18,505 nt of DNA, taken from contig JAILHZ010000180.1 of NCBI GenBank assembly GCA_024695545.1, positions 1 through 18,505 on the forward strand, given 5' to 3'. The stretch comes from Clostridiales bacterium (GTDB lineage Bacteria; Bacillota_A; Clostridia; Saccharofermentanales; Saccharofermentanaceae). A program made the position numbers and the translations under genes. Under the pieces are notes generated by a model. That model saw only the letters and a list, made by a program, of their open reading frames with translations, ran no database searches and was not told the origin of the DNA. Below, piece after piece: positions 6,754-14,219 of the stretch; positions within the stretch are counted from its first letter, which is position 1; each line of letters begins with the position of its first letter.

Positions 6754-6762
6754 ATTGTACCA
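6754..6762 (-). promoter_or_regulatory. Extended -10 promoter of the lipoprotein gene
   Basis: On the minus strand TGGTACAAT matches an extended -10 (5 of 6 in the hexamer), 36 bases before the lipoprotein start. No convincing -35 is seen. No U-rich terminator separates the regulator gene from this point. Confidence 0.4.
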
Positions 6763-6795
6763 CTAACATAAAGATCTTTTGTGACTTTTCATTCA

Positions 6796-7422
6796 TCAGA
6801 TCTTGATGCGCTGGTAGTAAAAGCACGCGAGCTGGGTACGGTCGCGGAGATCGAGTTTACTTAATACGGAGCTGATCATGTTACGTACAGTCCCCTCACC
6901 GAGGAACATCTTCTGGGCGATCTCCTTATTGGAAAGGCCCTCGGCTACGAGCTCGACAAGTTCTTTTTCCTTAGGGGAAATATCGAAGTCTTCCCAGCGG
7001 AAGGATTCACTTCTGTTAAGAAGATCCGGAAGCCGCTCGACGATCTTTCCGCCGAATACGGTCTGTCCCTCATAAACAGCGTGAACTGCAGAAGAAAGCG
7101 AGGCACAGTCCTGCTTGAGGATATAGCCCTTGGCGCCGACTTTCAGCGCACGGTTGATATACTCGTCATCGAGAAATGTCGTAAGAAGGATCACCTTTGC
7201 CTGAGGATCGATCTTCAGGATCTGTGCTGTCGCGTCCAGACCGTCAGTATCCTCCATACGGATATCCGAAAGCACTACATCCGGCTTGACCTCCGGATAC
7301 GCGGCAATGGCTTCTCTTCCGCTTCCGTACATGCCGGCGACCTCGATCTCGCCATCCTGCTCCAGAATGATCTTTAATGACTGGTTTACGAGTGGATCGT
7401 CATCCACGATCATGATCCTCAT
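6796..7422 (-). CDS. NarL/LuxR-type response regulator
   Basis: This 208-residue cytoplasmic protein has a receiver domain (about 1-120) with the acidic pair in MIVDDDP, phospho-acceptor Asp53 in VVLSDIRM, the switch Thr near 82 and conserved Lys103 in KGYILK. It ends with a LuxR-type helix-turn-helix (about 146-205): ISPKEKELVELVAEGLSN, KEIAQKMFLGEGTVRN. This is the domain order of NarL, LiaR and YvfU. Its ATG overlaps the kinase stop (ATGA), with GGAGG 7 bases ahead, so the two are made together. It should be phosphorylated by that kinase, and its likely target is the palindrome at 12129-12142 ahead of the operon (inference). All key residues are intact. Confidence 0.93.
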   Translation of the reverse strand: MRIMIVDDDPLVNQSLKIILEQDGEIEVAGMYGSGREAIAAYPEVKPDVVLSDIRMEDTDGLDATAQILKIDPQAKVILLTTFLDDEYINRALKVGAKGYILKQDCASLSSAVHAVYEGQTVFGGKIVERLPDLLNRSESFRWEDFDISPKEKELVELVAEGLSNKEIAQKMFLGEGTVRNMISSVLSKLDLRDRTQLACFYYQRIKI

Positions 7423-8642
7423 TTTCTTTCCTCCTTGCCTGACTGATCCTTTCTCGGGATCGTCACCGTGATATGGAACCCGTTCTTGCCGCCCTGAATG
7501 GAGGTTCTTCCACCCACGGAGACTGCACGGGAATTGATATTATATAATCCGATACCGTGTTCGCCTTCAAGTGCCGCAAAGTCCGACGGACGCGAGTAGT
7601 CCACAAGATCGCTCTTGCCGTCGTCCGAGACAAGCACGCGCCAGAATGTCACGTTCTCTACGACCTCAAGGCGTACCTTCTTGCCATTACTGTGCTTCGC
7701 AATATTCGTGACACCTTCCTTGACGATACCCAGGATCGCCGTCTTTACGTTATTGGGGATCGGAGACTCGATAGATGTGGATACAGTCACATCAAAGCGG
7801 TCCTTGATCACGGAAGCGATCTCATGAATGCCGATTGAAAGATCGATCGAATCGTCATGCAGTTCGTGAACTGAGCGGCGGATATTCGTCATAGCTTCAT
7901 TGACCGTACTGCTCACGGACTCGAGATACGGCTTCGTCTTCTCATCCTGATTGATGACCGAGATCGCCTGGAGCTGAACAACCGCACGTGTCAGCTGATG
8001 TCCGACGTTATCATGGATCTCACGGGCGATACGGTTTCTCTCCGCGAGAGTGGCATTCCGCACCTGCATATCCATATTCTGGGAGATCTCTTTCTTCAGC
8101 TGCATGGACTTCTGCGCATCATAGCGGACATCATCAAACATATCCGTAAGCATTGTCTTCTGCGTATTCATATAGGTCGTCCTGATTGCAAGGATTGCTG
8201 CCGCAATAATAAGGAAGACCGACCAGTGACGGCATGCGATACCAGAAGTTCCTGCCAGCAGCAGAAGCTTCAGCCAGCTGATTCTCTGAGCAAAGATTTC
8301 CGAAACAAACGCACGCGGGTTCTTCGCTTGGTGGAATTCCAGATATGATTTTTCCGTATTCTCATCAGAAAACATTCCGTAGATACATATCGGAATGAGC
8401 ACGCACATCTCCGGCTTATATGCGGCGAGCACCCCCGAAGCAACGACCAGAAGTATGCCGACGATCCTGTTTCGGACAACTTCCTCAAGAAGCGCGATGA
8501 TGAAAACGGTCAGGATCGTTACGACTTCCTTCGTTCCGATATCGGACGAAAGCGAAAAACTGCCGTACGGCACTGTCCCGAAAAGGACCAGTGCCGCCGA
8601 CAGAATTACGATTATCGATTTATCCAGCAGACGATTGATCAT
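7419..8642 (-). CDS. NarL-family sensor histidine kinase
   Basis: A membrane sensor kinase of about 407 residues. The first 160 residues hold several hydrophobic spans with only short loops, so any signal is probably sensed within or near the membrane. A helical linker leads to the dimerisation box NRIAREIHDNVGHQL with the phosphorylated His at about residue 210, the HisKA_3 type. The ATP-binding part shows the N box EGVTNIAKHS, the DDG motif and the G box HGIGLYNI. The frame also opens at GTG 8669, one base after the permease stop, which would add nine residues. I prefer ATG 8642 because MINRLLDKSI looks like a natural membrane-protein start, but neither has a ribosome site. It overlaps the regulator gene by 4 bases. 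The closest known layout is YvfT/YvfU with LiaS/LiaR as relatives. Confidence 0.9.
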   Translation of the reverse strand: MINRLLDKSIIVILSAALVLFGTVPYGSFSLSSDIGTKEVVTILTVFIIALLEEVVRNRIVGILLVVASGVLAAYKPEMCVLIPICIYGMFSDENTEKSYLEFHQAKNPRAFVSEIFAQRISWLKLLLLAGTSGIACRHWSVFLIIAAAILAIRTTYMNTQKTMLTDMFDDVRYDAQKSMQLKKEISQNMDMQVRNATLAERNRIAREIHDNVGHQLTRAVVQLQAISVINQDEKTKPYLESVSSTVNEAMTNIRRSVHELHDDSIDLSIGIHEIASVIKDRFDVTVSTSIESPIPNNVKTAILGIVKEGVTNIAKHSNGKKVRLEVVENVTFWRVLVSDDGKSDLVDYSRPSDFAALEGEHGIGLYNINSRAVSVGGRTSIQGGKNGFHITVTIPRKDQSGKEERK

Positions 8643-8648
8643 GCTTGC

Positions 8649-8657
8649 ATTATAGCA
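8649..8657 (-). promoter_or_regulatory. Candidate internal promoter at the kinase start
   Basis: The minus strand reads TGCTATAAT, identical to the element at 2999-3007, and ends 6 bases before the kinase ATG. Start of transcription would fall at or next to the A of that ATG, giving a leaderless or nearly leaderless message. No -35 is seen. Confidence 0.35.
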
Positions 8658-8670
8658 TTTCTCTCTCACC

Positions 8671-9879
8671 TTATGCTGATTTTCCCATCTGTGCCTTCTT
8701 GATCACGTTAGAGATCATAATGAAGACCAGTCCGAAGAGGATCTGCACTCCGAATGATGCGAGGATCGAACCCGTGCTGAAGGTGTAGTTCATTCCGGAA
8801 CCGCTGTAGATCGTGTTGAATACCTTGGCGGTCCAGAAGAAAGGCAGGAAGTGGGCAAATGTCTGCACTCCGCTTCCGAGGAAATAGAACGGTACGAAGA
8901 TACCGCACAGGAAGCTCATGGAGAGTCCGACGGAGTTGCAGATGAGGCTCAGTGTTCCCGCATTCAGACGGAAGCAGGAGATCAGAAGCGTAAATCCGCT
9001 GATGTAGAAGGTGGTCGTGATCAGGTTCAGTACGACGACCCAGCCGTATTTGCTCATCATGTCCGAAGAACCGGCATATACGAAGCTGAAGATCGAGAAG
9101 ATTGCAACCAGAGCAACTGCACAGGTCAGAAGTCCGGCCATCTGCGACCAGGTCTTCTGCGTCGGCTTGACGGGAGCCGCATCGATACGCTGGGACACTT
9201 CCTTCTTATTGGCGGCAATGATAGCGGATGCGATCGACATACCGAGGACCCACAGGCAGATGAAGCAGAAATACATGAGGATCATGTATACTGCATATTC
9301 GCGTGCGTTCGAGTGCTGCACATCCTTCTTCTCTGTGACGACACCGAATGTGACATCGGAAAAAGTCATTTCCAGTGCTTTTTCTGCGGAAGACTTGGCA
9401 TCCTGGCCCATCGCGCGGTAACTTCTGTAAATGTTTACGAAAGAATCAATATCGTTTACGAAGCTGAAGGTCTTACCGGAAACCTGGCTGTGAGACTGAT
9501 AGTTGAGGGATACGTCCTCACCTGCTTCGATCTTCTCCTGGAACCCTTCCGGAACCTCGATGAAGTAATCCGAGATGGAAAAATACAGGATGTTGTTGAT
9601 ATGTTCATCGGAAGAATCCTTGTCGTCTTCGATGCTTCCGTATTTCTCAATGAGTTTCCGGACGCCGTGGCTCAGTTCACTGTCATCATTATCACGGAAT
9701 ATTACTCCGAGATTCTTATAATCTGCGCTCTTCTCACTTGCCGTATCCTGCTCCTTATCGATGATATACGGAGCAGAAAAGATCATAGCTGCGGCATAGA
9801 CCGCCATGATGATCGTAGCGATTATGACAGAGATCTTATTCGCTTTGACCAGTTTGAAAAAATTCTTATAAAGCTGCAT
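8671..9879 (-). CDS. ABC-2 type transporter permease (second)
   Basis: A 402-residue permease. One N-terminal span (about 18-36) is followed by a long polar loop of about 155 residues, presumably outside the cell, then five or six spans in the C-terminal half. The pattern is that of ABC-2 exporters of the YhgE/NatB/YvfS kind. The segment CNSVGLSMSFLCGIFVPFYF before the last spans matches the conserved ABC-2 region seen in many such permeases. The ATG at 9879 overlaps the upstream permease by 14 bases and has AAGGAG about 8 bases before it. With the first permease it likely forms a heterodimer served by the single ATPase. The substrate is unknown; antibiotic, peptide or lipid export is typical for the family. 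Confidence 0.85.
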   Translation of the reverse strand: MQLYKNFFKLVKANKISVIIATIIMAVYAAAMIFSAPYIIDKEQDTASEKSADYKNLGVIFRDNDDSELSHGVRKLIEKYGSIEDDKDSSDEHINNILYFSISDYFIEVPEGFQEKIEAGEDVSLNYQSHSQVSGKTFSFVNDIDSFVNIYRSYRAMGQDAKSSAEKALEMTFSDVTFGVVTEKKDVQHSNAREYAVYMILMYFCFICLWVLGMSIASAIIAANKKEVSQRIDAAPVKPTQKTWSQMAGLLTCAVALVAIFSIFSFVYAGSSDMMSKYGWVVVLNLITTTFYISGFTLLISCFRLNAGTLSLICNSVGLSMSFLCGIFVPFYFLGSGVQTFAHFLPFFWTAKVFNTIYSGSGMNYTFSTGSILASFGVQILFGLVFIMISNVIKKAQMGKSA

Positions 9880-11056
9880 ACTTTTCTCTCCTTAATTTCA
9901 TGATCGAGGCCGTAAGGAACACGAGTGTTGCAACCGAGATCTTGACCAGGTTCATCCAGAATCCGTTCAATGTCGGATAGTTGACCAGACGGTAGAACGC
10001 GAAATTCATGATCGTTGCCGGATTGATCTGATTGATGATCGGCAGGTTCTTCTCCAGAAGACCGGGAAGCTGAACGATCATCTCGCCGCTCAGGAAAACA
10101 GACAGCATGATAAATGCCGTTGCCTTGTTATCTCTGGAATTCTCATCGCCTTTCGTAAAGAGGCCGAAGCAGCAGCCGAGGCTCATGGCAAAGAGATTTC
10201 CGATCAGTACGAAGATGATGATCTCGAATATGCGGTTTCCGACCGGAACACTGAAGAACTTATTCATCGCAAACAGTTCGAAGAATGTCACACCGCAGGA
10301 AAGCGTATATCTTGCCATGAATGCCGAAAGAAGGATCTTCGCTTTCTTTGTCGGAGAGACACTTGTTCTCATACCCGCGCTGCTCAGGTTGCCCTGGATA
10401 TCAAATACGGTATGTATACCGGATGTAACGTTGAAGAACATACCCATGACGATCGTGCTGTAGAAGTACCACATGTAAACGTTAGCGGAAGATCCGTCAT
10501 CGCCGAGATAGGTAGTCTTTGCCTTCATGACCGGAATGGATTCCGAAAGAGTCTTCATAACTGTCTCGATCTTATCCGGCGCTGTCACCGCGGCATATTT
10601 CATGATCATATAATTTCTTCTGTAGGATTCAACAACAGATCTGGCAACCATCAATGTGGTCATATTCGCGCCGTCGCCGACCTTGACTTCGACGCTCTCG
10701 TTTTCGCCGTCCACCAGATAGAGGACTCCGATTTCTTTATCGAGGATCTTCTTCTCGGCGTCTTCCTGTGAAGAACTGTCAACCAGTTCAACGATCGCGT
10801 GATTGTAGCCCATGTTGCTGTTTTTCACGGTTTCTGCATCCGCCAGATTCGTCATCACGTTACAGAATTCTTCTGAAAAAGCACTATCACTCTTTACGAT
10901 GATGCTGCTCTTTACGGGTTCGAAATCCACTTCACCTCTGGCAGGTCCCATGAACGTCACATTGAAGCAGAGCATTAGAAGGAGCGGAAAGGCCAGGGAC
11001 CAGAAGATAAAGCCCTTGTCGCGCAATGTCTTGCGCAGATAGTATGTAAACATCAT
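9866..11056 (-). CDS. ABC-2 type transporter permease (first)
   Basis: This 396-residue permease begins MMFTYYLRKTLRDKGFIFW, with the first span just after it, then a polar region of about 150 residues rich in acidic and Val residues, and five or six spans. The C-terminal half contains AFIMLSVFLSGEMIVQLPGL, the ABC-2 core region. It is of the same kind as the next gene but is clearly diverged in sequence, so this is not a recent duplicate. The start is placed at ATG 11056 because AGGAGG lies 9 bases before it; the frame also reads from a TTG at 11077 that overlaps the ATPase stop, but the ribosome site would then lie inside the gene. It should pair with the second permease in the membrane. 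Confidence 0.85.
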   Translation of the reverse strand: MMFTYYLRKTLRDKGFIFWSLAFPLLLMLCFNVTFMGPARGEVDFEPVKSSIIVKSDSAFSEEFCNVMTNLADAETVKNSNMGYNHAIVELVDSSSQEDAEKKILDKEIGVLYLVDGENESVEVKVGDGANMTTLMVARSVVESYRRNYMIMKYAAVTAPDKIETVMKTLSESIPVMKAKTTYLGDDGSSANVYMWYFYSTIVMGMFFNVTSGIHTVFDIQGNLSSAGMRTSVSPTKKAKILLSAFMARYTLSCGVTFFELFAMNKFFSVPVGNRIFEIIIFVLIGNLFAMSLGCCFGLFTKGDENSRDNKATAFIMLSVFLSGEMIVQLPGLLEKNLPIINQINPATIMNFAFYRLVNYPTLNGFWMNLVKISVATLVFLTASIMKLRREKYAAL

Positions 11057-11073
11057 TTTCCTCTTCCTCCTGA

Positions 11074-12012
11074 TCAATCGTCACGCAGTTCTTTTCCGGT
11101 AAGCTCGAGGAAAACATCGTTAAGAGTCGGCTGCTCGGAATACACATTCTTCATCTTGTAGCCCTTCTCTTCGAGGACCTTGATGATCTCTACGACGTTG
11201 TTGCCCTTGCCGGCTTCGACCTTAAGCATCTTGCCATCGTACTCCGCGTTGAAGATGTTATCGAGTTTTCTGATCTTGTCGAGATCCTCTTCGCTGATGC
11301 CCTTCGCCTCGATCTTGATCATCTCGCTCTTTTTGATCATGCTCTTGAGCTCATCTACTGTTCCCTCTGCAATCAGCTGGCCCTTATCGATGATGATGAT
11401 ACGGTCGGCAAGCTGCTCGACCTCTTCCATATAGTGGGAAGTATAGATAATCGTAGCGCCCTGTTTTCTTAGTTCCTCAATACCCTCGAGGATCTTGTTT
11501 CTGCTCTGGGGATCGACGGCTACTGTCGGCTCATCAAAGAAGATGATCTTCGGCTTATGAGCAATACCGCAGGCGATATTCAGTCTTCTCTTTAAGCCTC
11601 CGGAAAGTTTCTTCGGACGGAACTTCTTAAAATCATTCAGTTCGACAAAATCGATCGCTTCCTGAACCAGTTTCTTTCTTTCATTTTTATCCTGAACATA
11701 GAGTCCGCAGAAGAAATCAATATTCTCATAAACAGTCAGTTCCTCGAATACGGATACTTCCTGCGGAACCACGCCGATTTCGCTCTTGAGATCATAAGCC
11801 TTCGGGCTCATCTCTTTTCCGTGGATCGTAATCGACCCCTTATCAAACTCCAGAAGTGACAGGATACAGTTGATGGTCGTAGACTTACCGGAACCGTTCG
11901 GTCCGAGAAGGCCCAGGATCTCTCCTTCGTTAACTGTCATGCTGAAGTTATCGACAGCGATCAGCTCTTTATAACGCTTCACAAGTCCGTCTACTTTAAT
12001 GATCTCACTCAT
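11074..12012 (-). CDS. ABC transporter ATP-binding protein, drug/peptide exporter type
   Basis: The 312-residue ATPase energises the two permeases that follow. It has Walker A GPNGSGKST (37-45), Q-loop Gln84 in VVPQEV, signature LSGGLKRR (136-143), Walker B IIFFDEP (156-162) with the catalytic Glu161, D-loop VDPQSR and switch His193 in TSHYMEE. All are intact. After about residue 215 an extra C-terminal domain of about 95 residues is present, as in the CcmA/DrrA-like exporters, ending TLNDVFLELTGKELR. The ATG at 12012 follows GAGG at 8 bases. It is the first gene of the run, behind a candidate promoter and a palindrome. The layout ATPase-permease-permease-kinase-regulator resembles B. subtilis yvfRS-yvfTU, except for the second permease. 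Confidence 0.93.
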   Translation of the reverse strand: MSEIIKVDGLVKRYKELIAVDNFSMTVNEGEILGLLGPNGSGKSTTINCILSLLEFDKGSITIHGKEMSPKAYDLKSEIGVVPQEVSVFEELTVYENIDFFCGLYVQDKNERKKLVQEAIDFVELNDFKKFRPKKLSGGLKRRLNIACGIAHKPKIIFFDEPTVAVDPQSRNKILEGIEELRKQGATIIYTSHYMEEVEQLADRIIIIDKGQLIAEGTVDELKSMIKKSEMIKIEAKGISEEDLDKIRKLDNIFNAEYDGKMLKVEAGKGNNVVEIIKVLEEKGYKMKNVYSEQPTLNDVFLELTGKELRDD

Positions 12013-12077
12013 TTTCTTGACCTCATTTCTTAGTATGTGTTTCTTTTCGGGGGCTTCCCCGTCGCTTTCATGATTCT

Positions 12078-12107
12078 ATTATTCCATAACGTTTTTTGCC
12101 TTGTAAG
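12078..12107 (-). promoter_or_regulatory. Candidate promoter of the ABC/two-component operon
   Basis: On the minus strand CTTACA (12107-12102, 4 of 6 matches to TTGACA) and AATAAT (12083-12078) are 18 bases apart. It lies after the terminator of the Sel1 gene and leaves a leader of about 60 bases, with a small GC hairpin (CGGGG-AAG-CCCCCG) in it. Moderate only. Confidence 0.4.
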
Positions 12108-12128
12108 TGAAAGAAATCATCTCTCGGC

Positions 12129-12142
12129 ATGACAAATGTCAT
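12129..12142. promoter_or_regulatory. Perfect palindrome, candidate response-regulator operator
   Basis: ATGACAAATGTCAT is a perfect 14-base palindrome. Its centre is about 65 bases ahead of the predicted transcription start of the ABC operon, the usual place for an activator of the NarL/LuxR type. That the operon regulator binds here is inference. Confidence 0.5.
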
Positions 12143-12181
12143 TTTCGGTATAAACTTTAGTGTTTTTCACAAGATAAAATG

Positions 12182-12206
12182 AAAAAGGACCGTTTTTGCA
12201 CGGTCC
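12182..12206 (-). terminator. Rho-independent terminator after the Sel1-repeat gene
   Basis: On the minus strand GGACCGT pairs with ACGGTCC around a 6-base loop and is followed by TTTTTC. It is 26 bases after the stop. Its stem is nearly the same as the terminator at 3042-3079. Confidence 0.8.
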
Positions 12207-12232
12207 TTCATTCGTTTTACTGATTTGTACGT

Positions 12233-14053
12233 CTAGATCTTACGTCCCTCCATTGCGGCATCTGCCTGCTCCTGAGTGATATGGCCCTCGTTGAGCAGCT
12301 TCTGAATGTGATCTTCCGCGTAATTCCGGTGCTGGTCTGTATCATCTGTTCTCGCGAAAACGATCGCTTCCGCGTAATAGAACAAAGCCTTGTCATAGTC
12401 TATCGGCACACTTTTTCCGTATTGATATGTCCATCCGAGATTGGTAGCTGAGTGGGAATTCTTAAGAGCGTACCCCTTCGTCCACCATTCGACCGCTCTT
12501 GCGACATCTTGAGTTCCTCCCTTGCCGTCAGAGAACATACATCCGATCAATCCGAATACCTCCGGGATCTTTTCCCTTGCACCGACCAGATAAAAATCCA
12601 TAGCCTTCGTGTAATTCTGATCGACTCCACGGGCAAGATCGTAATAAAAACCGATCTTATATGCCGACTTAGCGTACCCGAATTCGTACGATTTCATATA
12701 GCACTGGAATGCCGTTTCAAGGCTTTTGTTTACTCCGTTACCGTTCTCAAATATCCTCCCGAGGTCGTAATAAGCCGATCCGGAACCTCGTGCGGCAGCT
12801 TCGTTATAATACGATCTTGCCTTCACATAATCCTGAGTTCCAAAGGCGCCTTTATAAAACAGATGTCCATAATTGTAGTATGCGACCGGATACCCCAGAT
12901 CCATCGCTTTCTTATACCATTCTTCCGCCTTTGCCGGATCGGGCGTAAGGGAACCGGTGCCTTCATGGTAGACGATTCCGATATAGTTTGTGGCAAAGGA
13001 TTTTTCAAACCAGTCATTACTTGCTAATGCTTTATTGAAATACTCGATCGCCTTATTGCCATCCGGTCCGCTGATACCATGCGCGGTGCCGTTGTAGCAC
13101 ATCTCGCCCATGCCGTTGTACCCCATCAGGCATCCGCCGTCTACCGCCTGCTTAAAGTAAGACAGCGCAGTATCCGGATTCTTATCGACTCCCGCCCCGT
13201 CCAGGTACATATTCCCTTTCGAATAATATCCGAGCGGGCATCCCAGTTCGATGGCTTTATCGTAATAGGAAATTGCCTTGTCATAGTGACCCTCCGCGAG
13301 AGTCTTATGCTGATAATAGTAGCCGAGGCGCTGCCAGCCCTTACCTACACCGGCTTCACCCGCGGCAGTATAAAGCTTGACGGCTTCAGACGGATTGTAT
13401 TCCGTATTCTTCCTTGCAAAAAGGTAATCATCGCCGCGTTCTACTTTCGCTTCATCTTCGGTGATCGCCCAGTCTGCATTCACGCTCACTCCGGTAGAGA
13501 CGAAATACCAGTATTTATCCGTCTCCTCTACCAGGATGATGCCGTCCTTGAGGACCGCATTCAGAGTTCCCGAAGCAAAGTTGATCGTGACCTTATTATC
13601 GCTCGCGGACCAGTCATTGATCTCCCGGTCGCCCTCCTTACTGTCTTCCCACTTCGCCGTTCCGTCCTCGTTCAGGATCAGCCGGAAGGATCTGCCTTTC
13701 TGAATGATCGCAAAATCATTTATTGATCCGTTCTCCGGATAGGCCGATGCCTTCGTCTTGATCGCATATCCTTCGTATGTACCTGCCGCACGCACGCGTT
13801 CCGGATCCAGCGGGATCGTGGTCTCTGAAGGCTCTGTGGTCGTCTCTTTCGAGGTTTCCGTCTTCGTCACGACAGTATCTTCAGATGTATCCTCTCCCGA
13901 AACATCGGAGACTTCTTCCGTTTCTTTTTTCGTTTTCGTTTCTCTTTCGGATTCCTTGGATGATTTACTGCATCCGGACATGATAAGCCCGGTCACAAGA
14001 ATCATTGTCCCAAGCACTGTAATTACACGCCATTTCTTAAATACCGCAGCCAT
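12233..14053 (-). CDS. Sel1-repeat lipoprotein
   Basis: A 606-residue surface lipoprotein. Residues 1-28 are a signal peptide ending at lipobox MSGC (Cys28), followed by a Ser/Thr/Glu/Lys linker to about 85. Residues 88-190 form a beta-rich domain (AGTYEGYAIK, LILNEDGTAKWED, WSASDNKVTINF) of the kind found in Clostridia lipoproteins. From about 224 to 580 ten Sel1-like helical repeats follow with a very even period of about 36 residues; their A-xx-Y/W-Y/F-xx-A and LG-x-x-Y-x-x-G positions repeat clearly. Such repeats usually hold protein partners. ATG 14053 is chosen because AAAGGAGG lies 8 bases before it; an upstream in-frame start at 14098 would spoil the signal peptide. It is divergent from the giant cyclase gene, so a shared role is possible but unproven. 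Confidence 0.85.
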   Translation of the reverse strand: MAAVFKKWRVITVLGTMILVTGLIMSGCSKSSKESERETKTKKETEEVSDVSGEDTSEDTVVTKTETSKETTTEPSETTIPLDPERVRAAGTYEGYAIKTKASAYPENGSINDFAIIQKGRSFRLILNEDGTAKWEDSKEGDREINDWSASDNKVTINFASGTLNAVLKDGIILVEETDKYWYFVSTGVSVNADWAITEDEAKVERGDDYLFARKNTEYNPSEAVKLYTAAGEAGVGKGWQRLGYYYQHKTLAEGHYDKAISYYDKAIELGCPLGYYSKGNMYLDGAGVDKNPDTALSYFKQAVDGGCLMGYNGMGEMCYNGTAHGISGPDGNKAIEYFNKALASNDWFEKSFATNYIGIVYHEGTGSLTPDPAKAEEWYKKAMDLGYPVAYYNYGHLFYKGAFGTQDYVKARSYYNEAAARGSGSAYYDLGRIFENGNGVNKSLETAFQCYMKSYEFGYAKSAYKIGFYYDLARGVDQNYTKAMDFYLVGAREKIPEVFGLIGCMFSDGKGGTQDVARAVEWWTKGYALKNSHSATNLGWTYQYGKSVPIDYDKALFYYAEAIVFARTDDTDQHRNYAEDHIQKLLNEGHITQEQADAAMEGRKI

Positions 14054-14107
14054 ACGTCCCGCCTCCTTTCGGATACCCCGGATCGATCTACACATCATTA
14101 TGATTTC

Positions 14108-14136
14108 ATTGTAATGGAAACAAGTGTTTTTCCCAA
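14108..14136 (-). promoter_or_regulatory. Promoter of the Sel1-repeat gene
   Basis: On the minus strand TTGGGA (14136-14131) and TACAAT (14113-14108) are separated by exactly 17 bases, a good housekeeping-type promoter about 55 bases before the start codon. Confidence 0.55.
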
Positions 14137-14190
14137 GGCATCGGCAAGTATGTTTTAATTTTCTTTACAAAAGCACTGATACTTATCGCT

Positions 14191-14196
14191 TATAAT
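14191..14196 (+). promoter_or_regulatory. -10 element of the giant cyclase gene
   Basis: A perfect TATAAT stands 24 bases before the ATG. The nearest -35-like hexamer, TTTACA at 14164, is 21 bases away, longer than normal, so the gene may need an activator or another sigma factor. Confidence 0.4.
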
Positions 14197-14219
14197 GTAA
14201 TTAATTATTTAGGGTAATA

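Noticed and set aside
6768..6805. AAGATCT/AGATCTT inverted repeat after the response regulator
   Set aside because: The loop is 20 bases, the arms are each nearly self-complementary AGATCT and no U-run follows, so it is not called a terminator.
8851..9903. Plus-strand open frame of 350 codons
   Set aside because: It is antisense to the second permease, which has a ribosome site, spans and operon context. The frame is rich in Cys, Asp and His with no domain pattern.
11057..11077. TTG start for the first ABC permease overlapping the ATPase stop
   Set aside because: AGGAGG falls inside these codons and is well spaced for the ATG at 11056, so the shorter protein is preferred.
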